This document shows positions 11,409 through 19,735 of a stretch of 64,000 nucleotides of DNA, piece after piece (positions within the stretch are counted from its first letter, which is position 1; the number at the start of each line of letters is the position of its first letter). The notes under the pieces were generated by a model. It ran no database searches. It had not been told where the DNA came from and was given only the letters and a program-made list of their open reading frames with translations. Source of the stretch: Streptomyces sp. A1136 (lineage in GTDB: Bacteria; Actinomycetota; Actinomycetes; Streptomycetales; Streptomycetaceae); NCBI RefSeq assembly GCF_004795055.1, contig NZ_SSBJ01000031.1, positions 1-64,000 of the forward strand, in the 5' to 3' direction. Both the position numbers and the translations under genes were made by a program.

Positions 11409-11521
11409 GCGCAGCTCGAAAACCCGGGCGCACATGGGCACGAGAACAACGTGCCGAAGGCGGTGGGAGAGATCAGGAGATGCCGGGGCCCATGATCGGG
11501 CACGCCGGAAGGAGCGGCTAC

Positions 11522-11599
11522 TCAGCAGCCGTGTGCGACACGACCCGGAACCCAGGCGGCCGTCTGAGCGAGGCGATGCAGGTCGGAGATGGTCGACAT
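11522..11599 (-). CDS. Small open reading frame upstream of xdhA (25 residues)
   Basis: ATG at 11599 is preceded by a full AGGAGG ribosome site at 11614-11609 with a 9-base spacer, one of the best in the window. It encodes 25 residues starting MSTISDLHRLAQTA and ending VAHGC, then TGA. The gap to xdhA is 187 bases. I do not recognise the peptide. It could be a regulatory leader peptide, a free small protein, or a relic of a longer gene. The strong ribosome site is the only support. Confidence 0.4.
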   Translation of the reverse strand: MSTISDLHRLAQTAAWVPGRVAHGC

Positions 11600-11699
11600 C
11601 CGACTTCGCCTCCTTCTTTCAACAGCTCACGAGTCGTTTCGCTCGAAATTACGTCGTGCGGGCCCATCGGTCAAGCGGAAGGGCGGGGACCGTTAACAC

Positions 11700-11719
11700 T
11701 TGTCGGGGATCTGCGACAA
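11700..11719. promoter_or_regulatory. Inverted repeat TTGTCG-N8-CGACAA
   Basis: Six-base perfect arms (11700-11705 and 11714-11719) lie in the 780-base gap between xdhA and the holin-like gene, 86 bases upstream of the small reading frame. On the minus strand the right arm can act as a TTGTCG -35 with TTAACG 17 bases on, so it could be an operator over a promoter reading toward xdh. The rest of 11335-12118 shows no other gene I can support. Confidence 0.35.
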
Positions 11720-12118
11720 ACCGACCAATGGCCACCCAAACACTTGGACGATCATACAAAAGGATGGGTTGCGAGACTTCTCGCGGTGAATGTGTGATTG
11801 CGGTGGAACCTGCTTCCTCGACGTTGTCTCCCTCGACGTTGTCTACCACGGCACCCGGCGGCTCGTCCGCCCGTTCGCGCTGTTCGTCGGAACCCGCCCG
11901 GAACCCGCCGGACCGGGCCGGGATGGGCAGGAACCCGCTCACCGCAGGCACACCCGGGGGTCCGGAGTGCGGACCACAAACCCCGGACGGGGGCGGGTGA
12001 TCGAGCCGTTGTGGGGTAGCCGTGCCCATGGCAACGGCACGAGACCGGTGACCACGGCGCACGGCCGACGACTGACGTTCCGTCGACAGCACACGAAGGA
12101 AGGCACGGTGACCTCGCA

Positions 12119-12532
12119 ATGACCACGGTAGGGCGACAGGCCAACGCCACCGATGACTCGGTGAACGCACTGGTCTCGCGCGCCTCCCAGCAGATCTCGG
12201 AACTGGTCCGCGAGGAGATGCAGCTCGCGCGGACTGAGATGACACAGAAGGGGAAGCGCTTCGGCAAGGGCGGCGGCCTTTTCGGGGCGGCGGGTCTGAT
12301 CGGCGTCCTGGCCGCCCAGGCGTTGGTGGCGACGTGCATCGCGGCTCTCGCCCTCGTACTGCCGGTCTGGGCCGCGGCGCTCCTCATCACGGCGGCCTTG
12401 GGCGCGATCGCCGCATGGATGGCGATGTCGGGGAAGAAGGAGATCGCGAAGGCCGGCGCGCCGGCGCCCGAGCAGACCATCGACAGCGTGAAGGCCGACC
12501 TGGCCGAGATCAAGGAGAAGGCGAAGCGATGA
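12119..12532 (+). CDS. Actinobacterial holin-X / phage holin superfamily 3 protein
   Basis: 137 residues. A charged N-terminal helix (SELVREEMQLARTEM) leads to two membrane helices at about residues 51-75 and 80-103, then a coiled-coil-like charged tail ending LAEIKEKAKR. This is the layout of the holin-X family, small membrane proteins widespread in actinobacteria and normally not phage genes. Its stop overlaps the next ATG (ATGA), so the pair is translationally coupled. The likely role is membrane-associated and unproven. Confidence 0.85.
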   Translation: MTTVGRQANATDDSVNALVSRASQQISELVREEMQLARTEMTQKGKRFGKGGGLFGAAGLIGVLAAQALVATCIAALALVLPVWAAALLITAALGAIAAWMAMSGKKEIAKAGAPAPEQTIDSVKADLAEIKEKAKR

Positions 12533-12903
12533 CCGACGACCCCCGTACCCACATTGGCACGCCCACGCCCGAGGAACTGCGTGAGCAGATCCAGCACACA
12601 CGTGACGATCTCGGGCAGACGGTCGAGGCGTTGGCGGCCAAGGCCGATGTCAAGGCACAAGCCAAGGAGAAGGCGGCCGCGATGAAGGAGCAGGCGGCGG
12701 AGAAGGCCGCCGTGGTCTCCGAGCAGATCCGCGCGAAGGCGGAGCAGGCCGCACGCCTGGCGAAGGAGAAGGCTCCCGAGCCGCTCCTCGACACGGGCCG
12801 TCAGGCCGCCCGCGTGGCGCGGGCGAATCGCACGCCGATGCTGGCTGCCGGGGCCGCCGTGGTGGTCCTCCTGCTGCTGCGTCGCAGCCGGCGCCGCCGC
12901 TAG
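12529..12903 (+). CDS. DUF3618 small membrane-anchored protein
   Basis: 124 residues. The N-terminal EELREQIQHTRDDLGQTVEALAAKADVK is the DUF3618 signature. A long alanine/lysine/glutamate amphipathic helix (about residues 40-85) follows, then one membrane helix (about 103-117) and a terminal arginine run. It pairs with the holin-X gene through an ATGA overlap, an arrangement often seen in streptomycetes. Function is unknown; a structural role at the membrane is likely. A strong terminator follows. Confidence 0.85.
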   Translation: MTDDPRTHIGTPTPEELREQIQHTRDDLGQTVEALAAKADVKAQAKEKAAAMKEQAAEKAAVVSEQIRAKAEQAARLAKEKAPEPLLDTGRQAARVARANRTPMLAAGAAVVVLLLLRRSRRRR

Positions 12904-12925
12904 GCCCTCTCGCCAGAGTCCCGCC

Positions 12926-12958
12926 ACGATGCCGGCCCGTCCTTCGGGCCGGCATCGT
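12926..12958 (+). terminator. Rho-independent-type hairpin after the holin operon
   Basis: A 14-base perfect stem starting ACGATGCCGG (12926-12939), a TCCTT loop, and its complement (12945-12958) lie 22 bases after the stop of the DUF3618 gene. Confidence 0.85.
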
Positions 12959-13531
12959 CGCAAACGCCCTCGGGGAACCGCCCGGCGCGACACCGACCGC
13001 GTCATCGGCGCCGCCGGCGCACCGCACCCGTCCCCCGGTGCGGTGACCGTCCCGCTGCCGAATCGCGGACGGCCGATCCCCTGTATACGTCCCGAGCGGA
13101 CGCGCCCGCACGTCCACCAGAGGGCCGGCGCCGGGACGGGACCGTGACGGGAACGTGGCGGTCCATGATCATCCGGCGGGATAGCGGGCCGGAGAGCGAC
13201 GGCCCGGCCGCCGCCGCGAAGGGACCGTTCACCGCGCCGCTCGCGCTGAAGACGCCGGCGGACGCCTCCGAGACGCACTCCCCGGACGACGCCAAGACGC
13301 CGCTCCGCGTCACCCCGGTAGCGGTGGTCAAGGGGCAACCGACCTGCGCCTGGACGCGGGCAAGTCCGGCACCACCTGCAAGATCTATCTGGTCCGGAGA
13401 GCGTGCGGCCCGCGTTCGTCGGCTTCCAGGGCGACCGTGAGGCAGGCACCCCGAGCAACGAGACCGGCTCGGGTCCCCAGGCCGTCCGGAAGGCGGGCCG
13501 ACGGGCCCAGCTCGGCCCGACGAACACGACA
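12959..13531. other. 570-base region without a convincing gene
   Basis: Short frames exist on both strands but none has a ribosome site with family-like content. Around 13325-13395 a plus-strand frame reads LDAGKSGTTCKIYLV, which has a protein-like look and could be a relic, but no start or flanking domain supports it. I see no other element here. Confidence 0.3.
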
Positions 13532-13585
13532 GGGCGGTGGCCTGCCGCCCCTCCTACGGAAGAGGGGAACAACAGGCCACCGCCC
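13532..13585 (-). terminator. Long nested hairpin downstream of the small hydrophobic gene
   Basis: GGGCGGTGGCCTG (13532-13544) pairs perfectly with its complement at 13573-13585. Inside the loop, CCCCTC and GAGGGG (13548-13553 and 13562-13567) form a second stem. It lies 31 bases after the stop of the minus-strand gene at 13616-13777 and most likely ends its transcript. Confidence 0.75.
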
Positions 13586-13615
13586 GGCGGTCGTCAGTGC
13601 GCCGTTGCCGTCCGC

Positions 13616-13777
13616 CTACCAGCGGTACCAGCGGCCGCTGCCACCCCTGGGGCGGGCGACGAAACCGATCAGCCAGAGCACCAGAACGGCGATGGCGACC
13701 CACCAGAGGATCTTCACCGCGAAACCGGCACCGAAGAGGATCAGGGCGAGCAGAAGAACGAGAAGCAGGGGAACCAT
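13616..13777 (-). CDS. Small hydrophobic membrane protein (53 residues)
   Basis: Starts MVPLLLVLLLAL and has two membrane helices (about residues 2-17 and 20-38), then a basic tail ending GGSGRWYRW. Similar 50-60 residue hydrophobic proteins are common in streptomycetes; their role is unknown. The ATG at 13777 is preferred over one seven codons upstream because GGAGG lies 9 bases before it. A long hairpin follows the stop, which supports a real transcript. Confidence 0.65.
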   Translation of the reverse strand: MVPLLLVLLLALILFGAGFAVKILWWVAIAVLVLWLIGFVARPRGGSGRWYRW

Positions 13778-13954
13778 GGTTATCAACCTCCGAAGCACCT
13801 TCTGCCCGACCGCTCCCCACCCATGCAGCCGATTCTTATGTGTTTCTTATCCCCACGAGCGGGCATCAGAGGGCACCGCATCCGCCGAGCGGTGTGGGCC
13901 GGCTCCGGGCGAAATCCCCTGGCCCGCGCGTGTTCCGACTGCTTGGATACGGCC

Positions 13955-14386
13955 ATGAACAGTGCTCTTCCGGACGGATACGAAATCTCCACCGACCCCG
14001 AGCGTCTTGATCGCGAGCTGGTGCACCGCTGGCTCTCACAGGACGCCTACTGGGCCCTCGGCCGCCCCCGGGAGAAGCAGGACCTGGCCATCGCGGGGTC
14101 CCTCAACTTCGGTCTCTACGACAGCGTTTCCGGGGTCCAAGTCGGCTACGCCCGCGTGGTCACCGACAACGCCACCTTCGCCTGGCTCTGCGACGTGTAC
14201 GTCGACCCCGCCGCACGCGGCAAGGGTCTGGGCACGTCCCTGGCCACCGCGGTCAGGGACCACCTGGCCCCGTACGGACTGCGCCGCATCATGCTGGCCA
14301 CCGCGGACGCCCATGGGGTCTACGCCAAGGTCGGTTTCGCACCGCTGGAAACGCCGGAGAAGTGGATGGCGTTCGGGGAACAGTGA
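13955..14386 (+). CDS. GNAT-family N-acetyltransferase
   Basis: 143 residues. The acetyl-CoA binding segment DVYVDPAARGKGLGTSL (R/Q-x-x-G-x-G/A) and the late segment ATADAHGVYAKVGFAPL are clear GNAT marks. The N-terminal part (SQDAYWALGRPREKQ) is typical of a common single-domain GNAT group with unknown substrates. ATG at 13955 has only a weak ribosome site (TTGGA). It stands alone between a divergent small membrane gene and a convergent two-component operon. Confidence 0.9.
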   Translation: MNSALPDGYEISTDPERLDRELVHRWLSQDAYWALGRPREKQDLAIAGSLNFGLYDSVSGVQVGYARVVTDNATFAWLCDVYVDPAARGKGLGTSLATAVRDHLAPYGLRRIMLATADAHGVYAKVGFAPLETPEKWMAFGEQ

Positions 14387-14425
14387 ACGCCGCTCCCCTC
14401 CCCCACCGTGTTCACCGTGCGGCGT

Positions 14426-15070
14426 CTACCGTTTGAGGTAGGCCAGTACGGCCAGCACCCGGCGGTTGTCGTCCGCGGACGGTTCGATCCGCAGCTTGGT
14501 GAAGATGGCGGCGGTGTGTTTGGCCACCGCGCTCTCGCTGATGAAGAGGGTCTGCGCCACGGCGGCGTTGGAGCGGCCTTCCGCCATGAGCCGCAGTACG
14601 TCCAGCTCGCGCGGGGTCAGCTGCGCGGTGGTGCCGCGGGCGTCGCTGCGGGCGAGGAGCCGTGCGATGACCTGCGGGTCCATCACCGTGCCGCCCGCCG
14701 CCACGGTGCGCACCGCGTCGACGAACTGGGTGGTGTGCGTGATCCGGTCCTTCAACAGGTAGCCGATGGCGCCTTGGCCCCCGGCGAGCAGTTCGTGGGC
14801 GTAGAGCTGGTCCACGTACTGGGACAGCACCAGGACCGGCAGCGCCGGCCGGGAGCGACGTGCCTCCAAGGCCGCCTGGAGGCCCTCGTCGGTGAAGGTG
14901 GGGGGCAGCCGGATGTCGACCACCGCCACGTCCGGCTCTTCCCGGAGCAGCGTCCGCAGCAGCGCGGGGCCGTTGTCGACCGCCGCGACCACTTCGAACC
15001 CGTGGTCCTGGAGGGTGCGCGTCAGCCCGTCCCGGAGGAGGAAGAGGTCTTCGGCAAGGACGACGCGCAC
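14426..15070 (-). CDS. NarL/LuxR-family response regulator
   Basis: 214 residues. Receiver domain with E7-D8, phospho-acceptor D52 (VAVVDIRLPP) and K107 (GYLLKDR). A LuxR-type helix-turn-helix lies at about residues 150-205 (LTPRELDVLRLMAEGRSN, then ESAVAKHTAAIFTKL). It overlaps the upstream kinase gene by 49 bases and is the last gene of a three-gene operon (CPBP protease, kinase, regulator). It probably answers the kinase; target genes may include the adjacent protease operon itself. Confidence 0.93.
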   Translation of the reverse strand: MRVVLAEDLFLLRDGLTRTLQDHGFEVVAAVDNGPALLRTLLREEPDVAVVDIRLPPTFTDEGLQAALEARRSRPALPVLVLSQYVDQLYAHELLAGGQGAIGYLLKDRITHTTQFVDAVRTVAAGGTVMDPQVIARLLARSDARGTTAQLTPRELDVLRLMAEGRSNAAVAQTLFISESAVAKHTAAIFTKLRIEPSADDNRRVLAVLAYLKR

Positions 15071-16386
15071 GGTATCTCCAAGGTCACGGTGGTGGGGCCG
15101 CCCCGCGGACTGTGCAGGGCCAGGGTTCCGTCGAAGGGGTCCAGCCGGCGCCGCACGCCCCGCAGGCCGTTTCCGCCGGGATCCGCACCGCCGCGTCCGT
15201 CGTCCTCGACCGTGACACGCAGGACGCCGTCCGTATGGTGGAGTCGGATGCGGACCTCCGGGGCGCCGGAGTGCTTGGCGGCGTTGGCGAGCAGTTCCGC
15301 GATCGCGAAGTAGCCCGCGGACTCCAGCGGGGCCGGGAGCCGGCCGGGCAGGACGGCCTCGACGTGCACGTCGAGGTGGCTGTCCAGGGCGAGCGAGCGC
15401 ACCGCGTCGCCCAGACCCCGGTCGGCGAGTATCGGGGGCAGGACACCGTGGACGAGTTCGCGGAGGTCTTGGAGGGCCCGTTCGGAGGTGGCCCGTACCT
15501 CGTGCAGGAGGGCGCGGGCGGCCGGGGGGTCCACGTCGAGGAGTCTGGTGGCCTCGGCCAGGGTCATGCCCAGGGCGACCAGCCGAGCCTGTGCCCCGTC
15601 GTGCAGGTCCCGCTCGATGCGCCGCAGTTCGGCGGCCTGGACGTCGAGGACGTCGGCGCGGGAGCCGGCGAGGTGTTCAATGCGGCGGACGAGTTCGGTG
15701 GTGTACGGGGCGGCGAGCAGTCGTACGCTCCAGCGGGCGTGCAAGCGCAGCGCCACGGGGGCCAGGTACCGCCCGGCGGCCATGAACGCGAGGCCCAGCA
15801 GGAGGGCGGCCGACATCGTCGGCGTCGAGTCGACCAGGACGAAGGCGTACCAGTTGCCGTCACCCAGGAGCCGCCAGACGAAGGGTTGCACGGCCGCGCC
15901 GAAGAGTCCGTACTCGACGAGGGCCGGCGGCACGACGGCGAGCAGCCCGCCCGTCCACGGCTCCAACCAGGCCCAGCGCAGGTCGCGCCAGAACCCGTCG
16001 TCGCCGAGGATGGCGCGGGCCCGTCCCCGGCGGCCGGTCGCGCCCTCGGAGGGGACGGCTCGGGTCGGCAGGGGCCGGGGCGGCCTGATCGCGACCCCCG
16101 TCCGGCGGGTGGCCCGGTCGCGGTAGCGGTCGGACACGCGACGAAGGGCCGCTGCGGCGGGCGGGAGCAGGACGAAGCCGACGCCGATGGGCAGGAGCAA
16201 CAGGGCCCCCACCACGAGCGCACCCGCCCCGGACACGGCGAGTGCGGCGAGTGACAGCAACTGGCAGCGGCCGACGTCGGCCAGTGCGCCTCTGAACCGG
16301 GACCGCTCACCACTGATCCCAGACCGCACACCTCTGGTCCCGGCTCGCTCGCCGTCTTCTGCCATGCCCGCCTGTGGTTCCGTCAT
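15022..16386 (-). CDS. NarL-type (HisKA_3) sensor histidine kinase
   Basis: 454 residues. Four membrane helices in two pairs (about residues 42-80 and 144-210) form a putative sensor region without an obvious extracellular domain. The dimerisation and phosphotransfer helix carries H262 in ERDLHDGAQARLVALG, the HisKA_3 signature, followed by a HATPase domain (AIAELLANAAKHSG, VEDDGRGGAD, NGLRGVRRRL). It starts 1 base after the CPBP gene stop and overlaps the regulator gene by 49 bases, so the three are co-transcribed. Confidence 0.92.
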   Translation of the reverse strand: MTEPQAGMAEDGERAGTRGVRSGISGERSRFRGALADVGRCQLLSLAALAVSGAGALVVGALLLLPIGVGFVLLPPAAAALRRVSDRYRDRATRRTGVAIRPPRPLPTRAVPSEGATGRRGRARAILGDDGFWRDLRWAWLEPWTGGLLAVVPPALVEYGLFGAAVQPFVWRLLGDGNWYAFVLVDSTPTMSAALLLGLAFMAAGRYLAPVALRLHARWSVRLLAAPYTTELVRRIEHLAGSRADVLDVQAAELRRIERDLHDGAQARLVALGMTLAEATRLLDVDPPAARALLHEVRATSERALQDLRELVHGVLPPILADRGLGDAVRSLALDSHLDVHVEAVLPGRLPAPLESAGYFAIAELLANAAKHSGAPEVRIRLHHTDGVLRVTVEDDGRGGADPGGNGLRGVRRRLDPFDGTLALHSPRGGPTTVTLEIPCASSLPKTSSSSGTG

Positions 16387-16387
16387 A

Positions 16388-17245
16388 TCAGCACGCCGTC
16401 GGCGTCGTTGCGGCGGTGATCCTATCCGGCGATGCCACCGTGCGGCGGGCGGAGACGATCCAGGGGACTGCCGCGGCCAGACAGGCGGCTCCGAAGACCA
16501 CCATCGGCGCTGCCGCCGGGGACTTCTCGTCAGTCACGAACAGCATGCCCAGGTTGACCAGGGTGTGGAAGCCGCCCGCGAGCAGCAACCGGTTGCTCCG
16601 CACGTGTTCCAGGGCAAGGCCGAGGATCACGGACATCGTGACGGTGGCCAGGAGGAAGCCGGCCGCGTATGCCGGTCCTTGGGAGAGGGCCGGTACGTGC
16701 CACAGGCCCCAGGCCGCGCCGACGAGGACGGAGGCGGCGAGCGGGCCGAAGCGGCTGCGCAGCAGCGGCTGGAGGCAGCAGCGCCATCCGATCTCCTCAC
16801 CGCAGGCGCCGACGAGCTGCGCGACGACGACCAGGGCGACGGGGTGTGCCACCAGGGCCGCGGGGGCGGTGACGGGGAGCGAGCCGGTCGTCAGAAGGCC
16901 GCCGCCCGCGCACAGGGCGGTGATCAGGACTGGGATGAGCAGGAGCGCGGCCCTGCCGAGGACGGGGTCCCGACCCTCGCGGCCTGCCTGTCCCCGGCCG
17001 CGGGCGGGCAGGGTTCCCGCGAGCCGGTTCCTGATCCGGCCGGGCCACAGCAGTGCCACGGCCGCCACGGCGACGGCGGGCCCGAACTGGGTCAGTTGCA
17101 GCACCTCGGGCGGGATGCCGGTCGCCGGTTGCAGGGCGCCGCACACGCCCGCCGCCACGAAGGCGACGGCGAGGAACACCCCTGACTGCGCGGCCCAGCG
17201 CGTCCGCGGCTCCCGCCGCCGGTCCTGCTCTTCGTCCGGCACCAT
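16388..17245 (-). CDS. CPBP-family intramembrane metalloprotease (CAAX protease-like)
   Basis: 285 residues with about eight membrane helices. The three glutamate/histidine motifs are present: GACGEEIGWRCCLQPLL, GAAWGLWHVPAL, and AGGFHTLVN. CPBP proteases cleave within the membrane and have been linked to bacteriocin self-immunity and to signal-protein processing. As the first gene of the operon with the kinase and regulator, it may process a signal or partner of that system, which is inference. Confidence 0.9.
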   Translation of the reverse strand: MVPDEEQDRRREPRTRWAAQSGVFLAVAFVAAGVCGALQPATGIPPEVLQLTQFGPAVAVAAVALLWPGRIRNRLAGTLPARGRGQAGREGRDPVLGRAALLLIPVLITALCAGGGLLTTGSLPVTAPAALVAHPVALVVVAQLVGACGEEIGWRCCLQPLLRSRFGPLAASVLVGAAWGLWHVPALSQGPAYAAGFLLATVTMSVILGLALEHVRSNRLLLAGGFHTLVNLGMLFVTDEKSPAAAPMVVFGAACLAAAVPWIVSARRTVASPDRITAATTPTAC

Positions 17246-17376
17246 GCCCGGCCCTCCCGTGGATCGATCGCGGCGTGTCCGTCACGCCCGCCTTCGACTC
17301 TGCCGGTACGGGTCCGGGTCGACCGTGCACGTGGATACCGAAGGGGGGTGTACCCAAGTGCACCCCCGGGTCGCAC

Positions 17377-17835
17377 CTAGGGCGCGTCGGTCGGGGCCGC
17401 CGCGTGCAGGGCTGCGGCCAAATAGCGCCGTACGACGTCGAGTTCGGCCGAAGTGAACTCCTCGGACGCCTCGACCAGGCTGCCGATGAGAGGGCCGAAG
17501 AAGGACCAGCCGAGCTCGACAGCCTTCTCCTCCACCGCCACCAGCACGCGCCGTCTGTCGCGTTCGTCGCGGACGCGGCGTACGAGGCCCGACCGTTCCA
17601 GCCGGTCGAGCAGGGCGGTGGTGCCGGCCGAGTTGAGCTTCAGTGCCTCCCCGAGACGCCCCGGGGTGACGGTGTCGCCCACCCGGTCCGCGTCGAGCAG
17701 CCGGATCAGGGCACGCAGGTCGGTCGGATGCAGGCCGTTGCGTGCGGCGAACTCGGCTGCGCGCAGGTGGAGTTCCACCGTGACCGCGCGCAGGAGGTGG
17801 ACCAGCCGCATGGCAGGGGTGTCGTCATCGCTCAC
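17377..17835 (-). CDS. MarR-family transcriptional regulator
   Basis: 152 residues from GTG at 17835. Winged helix: LHPTDLRALIRLLDADRVGDTVTPGRLGEALKL, recognition helix NSAGTTALLDRLERSGLVRR, then the wing RDERDRRRVLVAVEEKA. It stands divergent to an alpha/beta hydrolase, with a palindrome between them at 17844-17862. It most likely represses itself and the hydrolase until a small aromatic or oxidant ligand binds. Confidence 0.88.
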   Translation of the reverse strand: MSDDDTPAMRLVHLLRAVTVELHLRAAEFAARNGLHPTDLRALIRLLDADRVGDTVTPGRLGEALKLNSAGTTALLDRLERSGLVRRVRDERDRRRVLVAVEEKAVELGWSFFGPLIGSLVEASEEFTSAELDVVRRYLAAALHAAAPTDAP

Positions 17836-17843
17836 TCGACTAC

Positions 17844-17862
17844 TATCTCGCCGAACGAGATA
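17844..17862. promoter_or_regulatory. Operator TATCTCG-N5-CGAGATA in the marR/hydrolase gap
   Basis: A perfect 7-base inverted repeat with a 5-base centre lies 8 bases upstream of the marR start and 33 bases upstream of the hydrolase start. This is the normal size and place for a MarR autoregulatory site. Confidence 0.7.
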
Positions 17863-17895
17863 CTCGGTCAACAAGACGAATCCCGGGGAGCCTCC

Positions 17896-18789
17896 GTGTC
17901 CGCATCCCATGACTTCTTCGCCGCCTACGACACACTGCTGGCCCGCTGGCCGGCGGGCACCACCGAGATCGACGTCCCGACCCCGTACGGCACGACCCGC
18001 GTCCACGCGTACGGGGCGGCCGAGGGTACTCCGCTCGTCCTTCTGCACGGCGGCGGCTCCACCGGCGCCGTCTGGTTCGCCAACGCCGCGGCGCTCGGCG
18101 CGCACCACCGGGTGCTCGCCGTCGACATCCTCGGCGACGCGGGCCGCAGCGTCCGCGCGGGCCGCCCGCTGCGTACCACCGCGGACTTGACGGCCTGGCT
18201 GGACGCGGTCCTCGACGGCCTCGACGTCTCGCGAGCCCACCTGCTCGGGCACTCGTACGGGGCCTGGCTCGCGTTGACGTACGCCCTGCACGCGCCAGAG
18301 CGGGTCGACCGGCTGGTGCTCCTCGACCCGACCCAGTGCTTCGCCGGCTACCGACCCGGCTTCCTGCTGCGTTCGCTGCTCCTGCTGGTGCGGCCGAGGG
18401 CGGCTCGCGCGCTCGGCTACCTCGACCACGAGACCGCGGGCACGGACACCGACCCGGACTGGAAGCGGCTGTTCGCCCTGGCCGTCTCCGATGTCCCGCA
18501 CCGCAGGCTGGTCGTCGGCCGCCGCCCCGACCCAGGGGCGTTGCGTGCCCCGCTGATGGTCCTCCTGGCCGGCCGGAGCGGCGCCCACGACCCGGGGAAG
18601 GTCGCGGCCCGCGCCCGCGCGGCGGTAACGGGTGCCCGGATCGAAACGCTGCCGCACCTGACCCACTACGCCCTGCCCACCGCGACCCCCGCCGCAACGA
18701 ACCGCTTGATCACAGAGTTCCTCACATCCGTCGAGGGGCCCTCGCAGTCCCCGGGCCGGATGAGGGGACCGGGCGACAGGCCCTCTTGA
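17896..18789 (+). CDS. Alpha/beta-fold hydrolase
   Basis: 297 residues from GTG at 17896 (GGGGAG site upstream). Oxyanion-hole motif LLHGGGSTG, nucleophile elbow LLGHSYGAWLALT, acid-loop candidate LVLLDPTQ and a C-terminal histidine in LPHLTHYALP make the usual catalytic set. The substrate is unknown. It is divergent from the MarR gene and likely under its control. The C-terminal 25 residues (after TEFLTSVEG) are low-complexity. Confidence 0.9.
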   Translation: MSASHDFFAAYDTLLARWPAGTTEIDVPTPYGTTRVHAYGAAEGTPLVLLHGGGSTGAVWFANAAALGAHHRVLAVDILGDAGRSVRAGRPLRTTADLTAWLDAVLDGLDVSRAHLLGHSYGAWLALTYALHAPERVDRLVLLDPTQCFAGYRPGFLLRSLLLLVRPRAARALGYLDHETAGTDTDPDWKRLFALAVSDVPHRRLVVGRRPDPGALRAPLMVLLAGRSGAHDPGKVAARARAAVTGARIETLPHLTHYALPTATPAATNRLITEFLTSVEGPSQSPGRMRGPGDRPS

Positions 18790-18851
18790 CCACCGGTGCG
18801 CAGGGACGGCCGCCACCCGGCACGCGACCGCGCCTCTGACAGAATCGCCAT

Positions 18852-19655
18852 ATGGCCGACGACGACACGGACCGCGGTTACCTGCTGGACAACCGGCAAT
18901 CGGAGGCGGGCATCCGGTTCGCGGCTCTCGGCGAGCTGTTCGATCGGGTGACGTTCCGGCACGTCGACGAGCTCGGCATCAGGGCCGGGATGCGGTGCTG
19001 GGAGGTCGGCGCCGGCGGCCCGTCCGTACCCCTCGGTCTGGCCGAGCGGGTCGGCCCCACGGGGAGCGTGATCGCCACCGACATCGACGTGTCCTGGACC
19101 CGGGACATCGCGGGTGGTGTGATCGAGGTGCTGCGCCACGACGTGGCGGCCGATCCGCCGCCGCCCGGGGGCTTCGACCTCGTCCACGCCCGACTGGTCT
19201 TGGTGCACGTCACGGACCGCGCCGAGGCCCTGCGCCGGATGGTCCGGGCGCTGCGACCCGGCGGCCGGCTGCTCTTGGAGGACGCCGACCCCGGCCTGCA
19301 GCCGCTTGTGTGCCCGGACGAATCGGGTCCCGAGCAGCAGCTCGCCAACCGGCTGCGGTCCGGCTTCCGCGCGTTGATGGCAGCGCGCGGCGCGGACCTC
19401 GCCTACGGGCGAACTCTGCCCAGGCTGCTGCGCGAGGCCGGTCTGGTCGACGTCCGGGCCGACGCGTACTTCCCGCTCACCTCGCCGGCGTGCGGCGTCC
19501 TGGAAGCCGCGACCGTACGGCAGATCCGCCACCTGCTGGTGGCGGAAGGGCTCGCCACCGACGAGGAGATCGACCGCCATCTCGCGAACGTCTCGACCGG
19601 TCGACTCGACCTGGCCACCGCCCCGATGATCTCCGCCTGGGGACGTCGTCCCTGA
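18852..19655 (+). CDS. SAM-dependent methyltransferase
   Basis: 267 residues. Class I Rossmann methyltransferase: motif I CWEVGAGGPSVPLGLAERVG (about residues 49-68), an acidic loop ATDIDVSW, motif IV GGFDLVHARLVLVHV, and LRPGGRLLLEDADP. The N-terminal NRQSEAGIRFAALGELFD is common in small-molecule methyltransferases of streptomycetes. The acceptor cannot be inferred. It is followed closely by the glutaredoxin-like gene. Confidence 0.9.
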   Translation: MADDDTDRGYLLDNRQSEAGIRFAALGELFDRVTFRHVDELGIRAGMRCWEVGAGGPSVPLGLAERVGPTGSVIATDIDVSWTRDIAGGVIEVLRHDVAADPPPPGGFDLVHARLVLVHVTDRAEALRRMVRALRPGGRLLLEDADPGLQPLVCPDESGPEQQLANRLRSGFRALMAARGADLAYGRTLPRLLREAGLVDVRADAYFPLTSPACGVLEAATVRQIRHLLVAEGLATDEEIDRHLANVSTGRLDLATAPMISAWGRRP

Positions 19656-19735
19656 CCTGGAAGCCGTGGCGACTGTCCATACCCGCCGATATCCTGGGGC
19701 GTCATGACGCGCACCTGGCTCTGCCCACGCTGCTC

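Noticed and set aside
11480..11797. 105-codon plus-strand frame in the xdhA-holin gap
   Set aside because: No ribosome site and it overlaps the better-supported small minus-strand frame and the inverted repeat.
12119..12903. Holin-X gene as a sign of a prophage
   Set aside because: This family is a normal chromosomal pair with DUF3618 in actinobacteria and no phage structural genes are near.
12959..13531. Several 90-110 codon frames
   Set aside because: No ribosome site, no domain and mutually overlapping on both strands; one short protein-like stretch is noted as a possible relic only.
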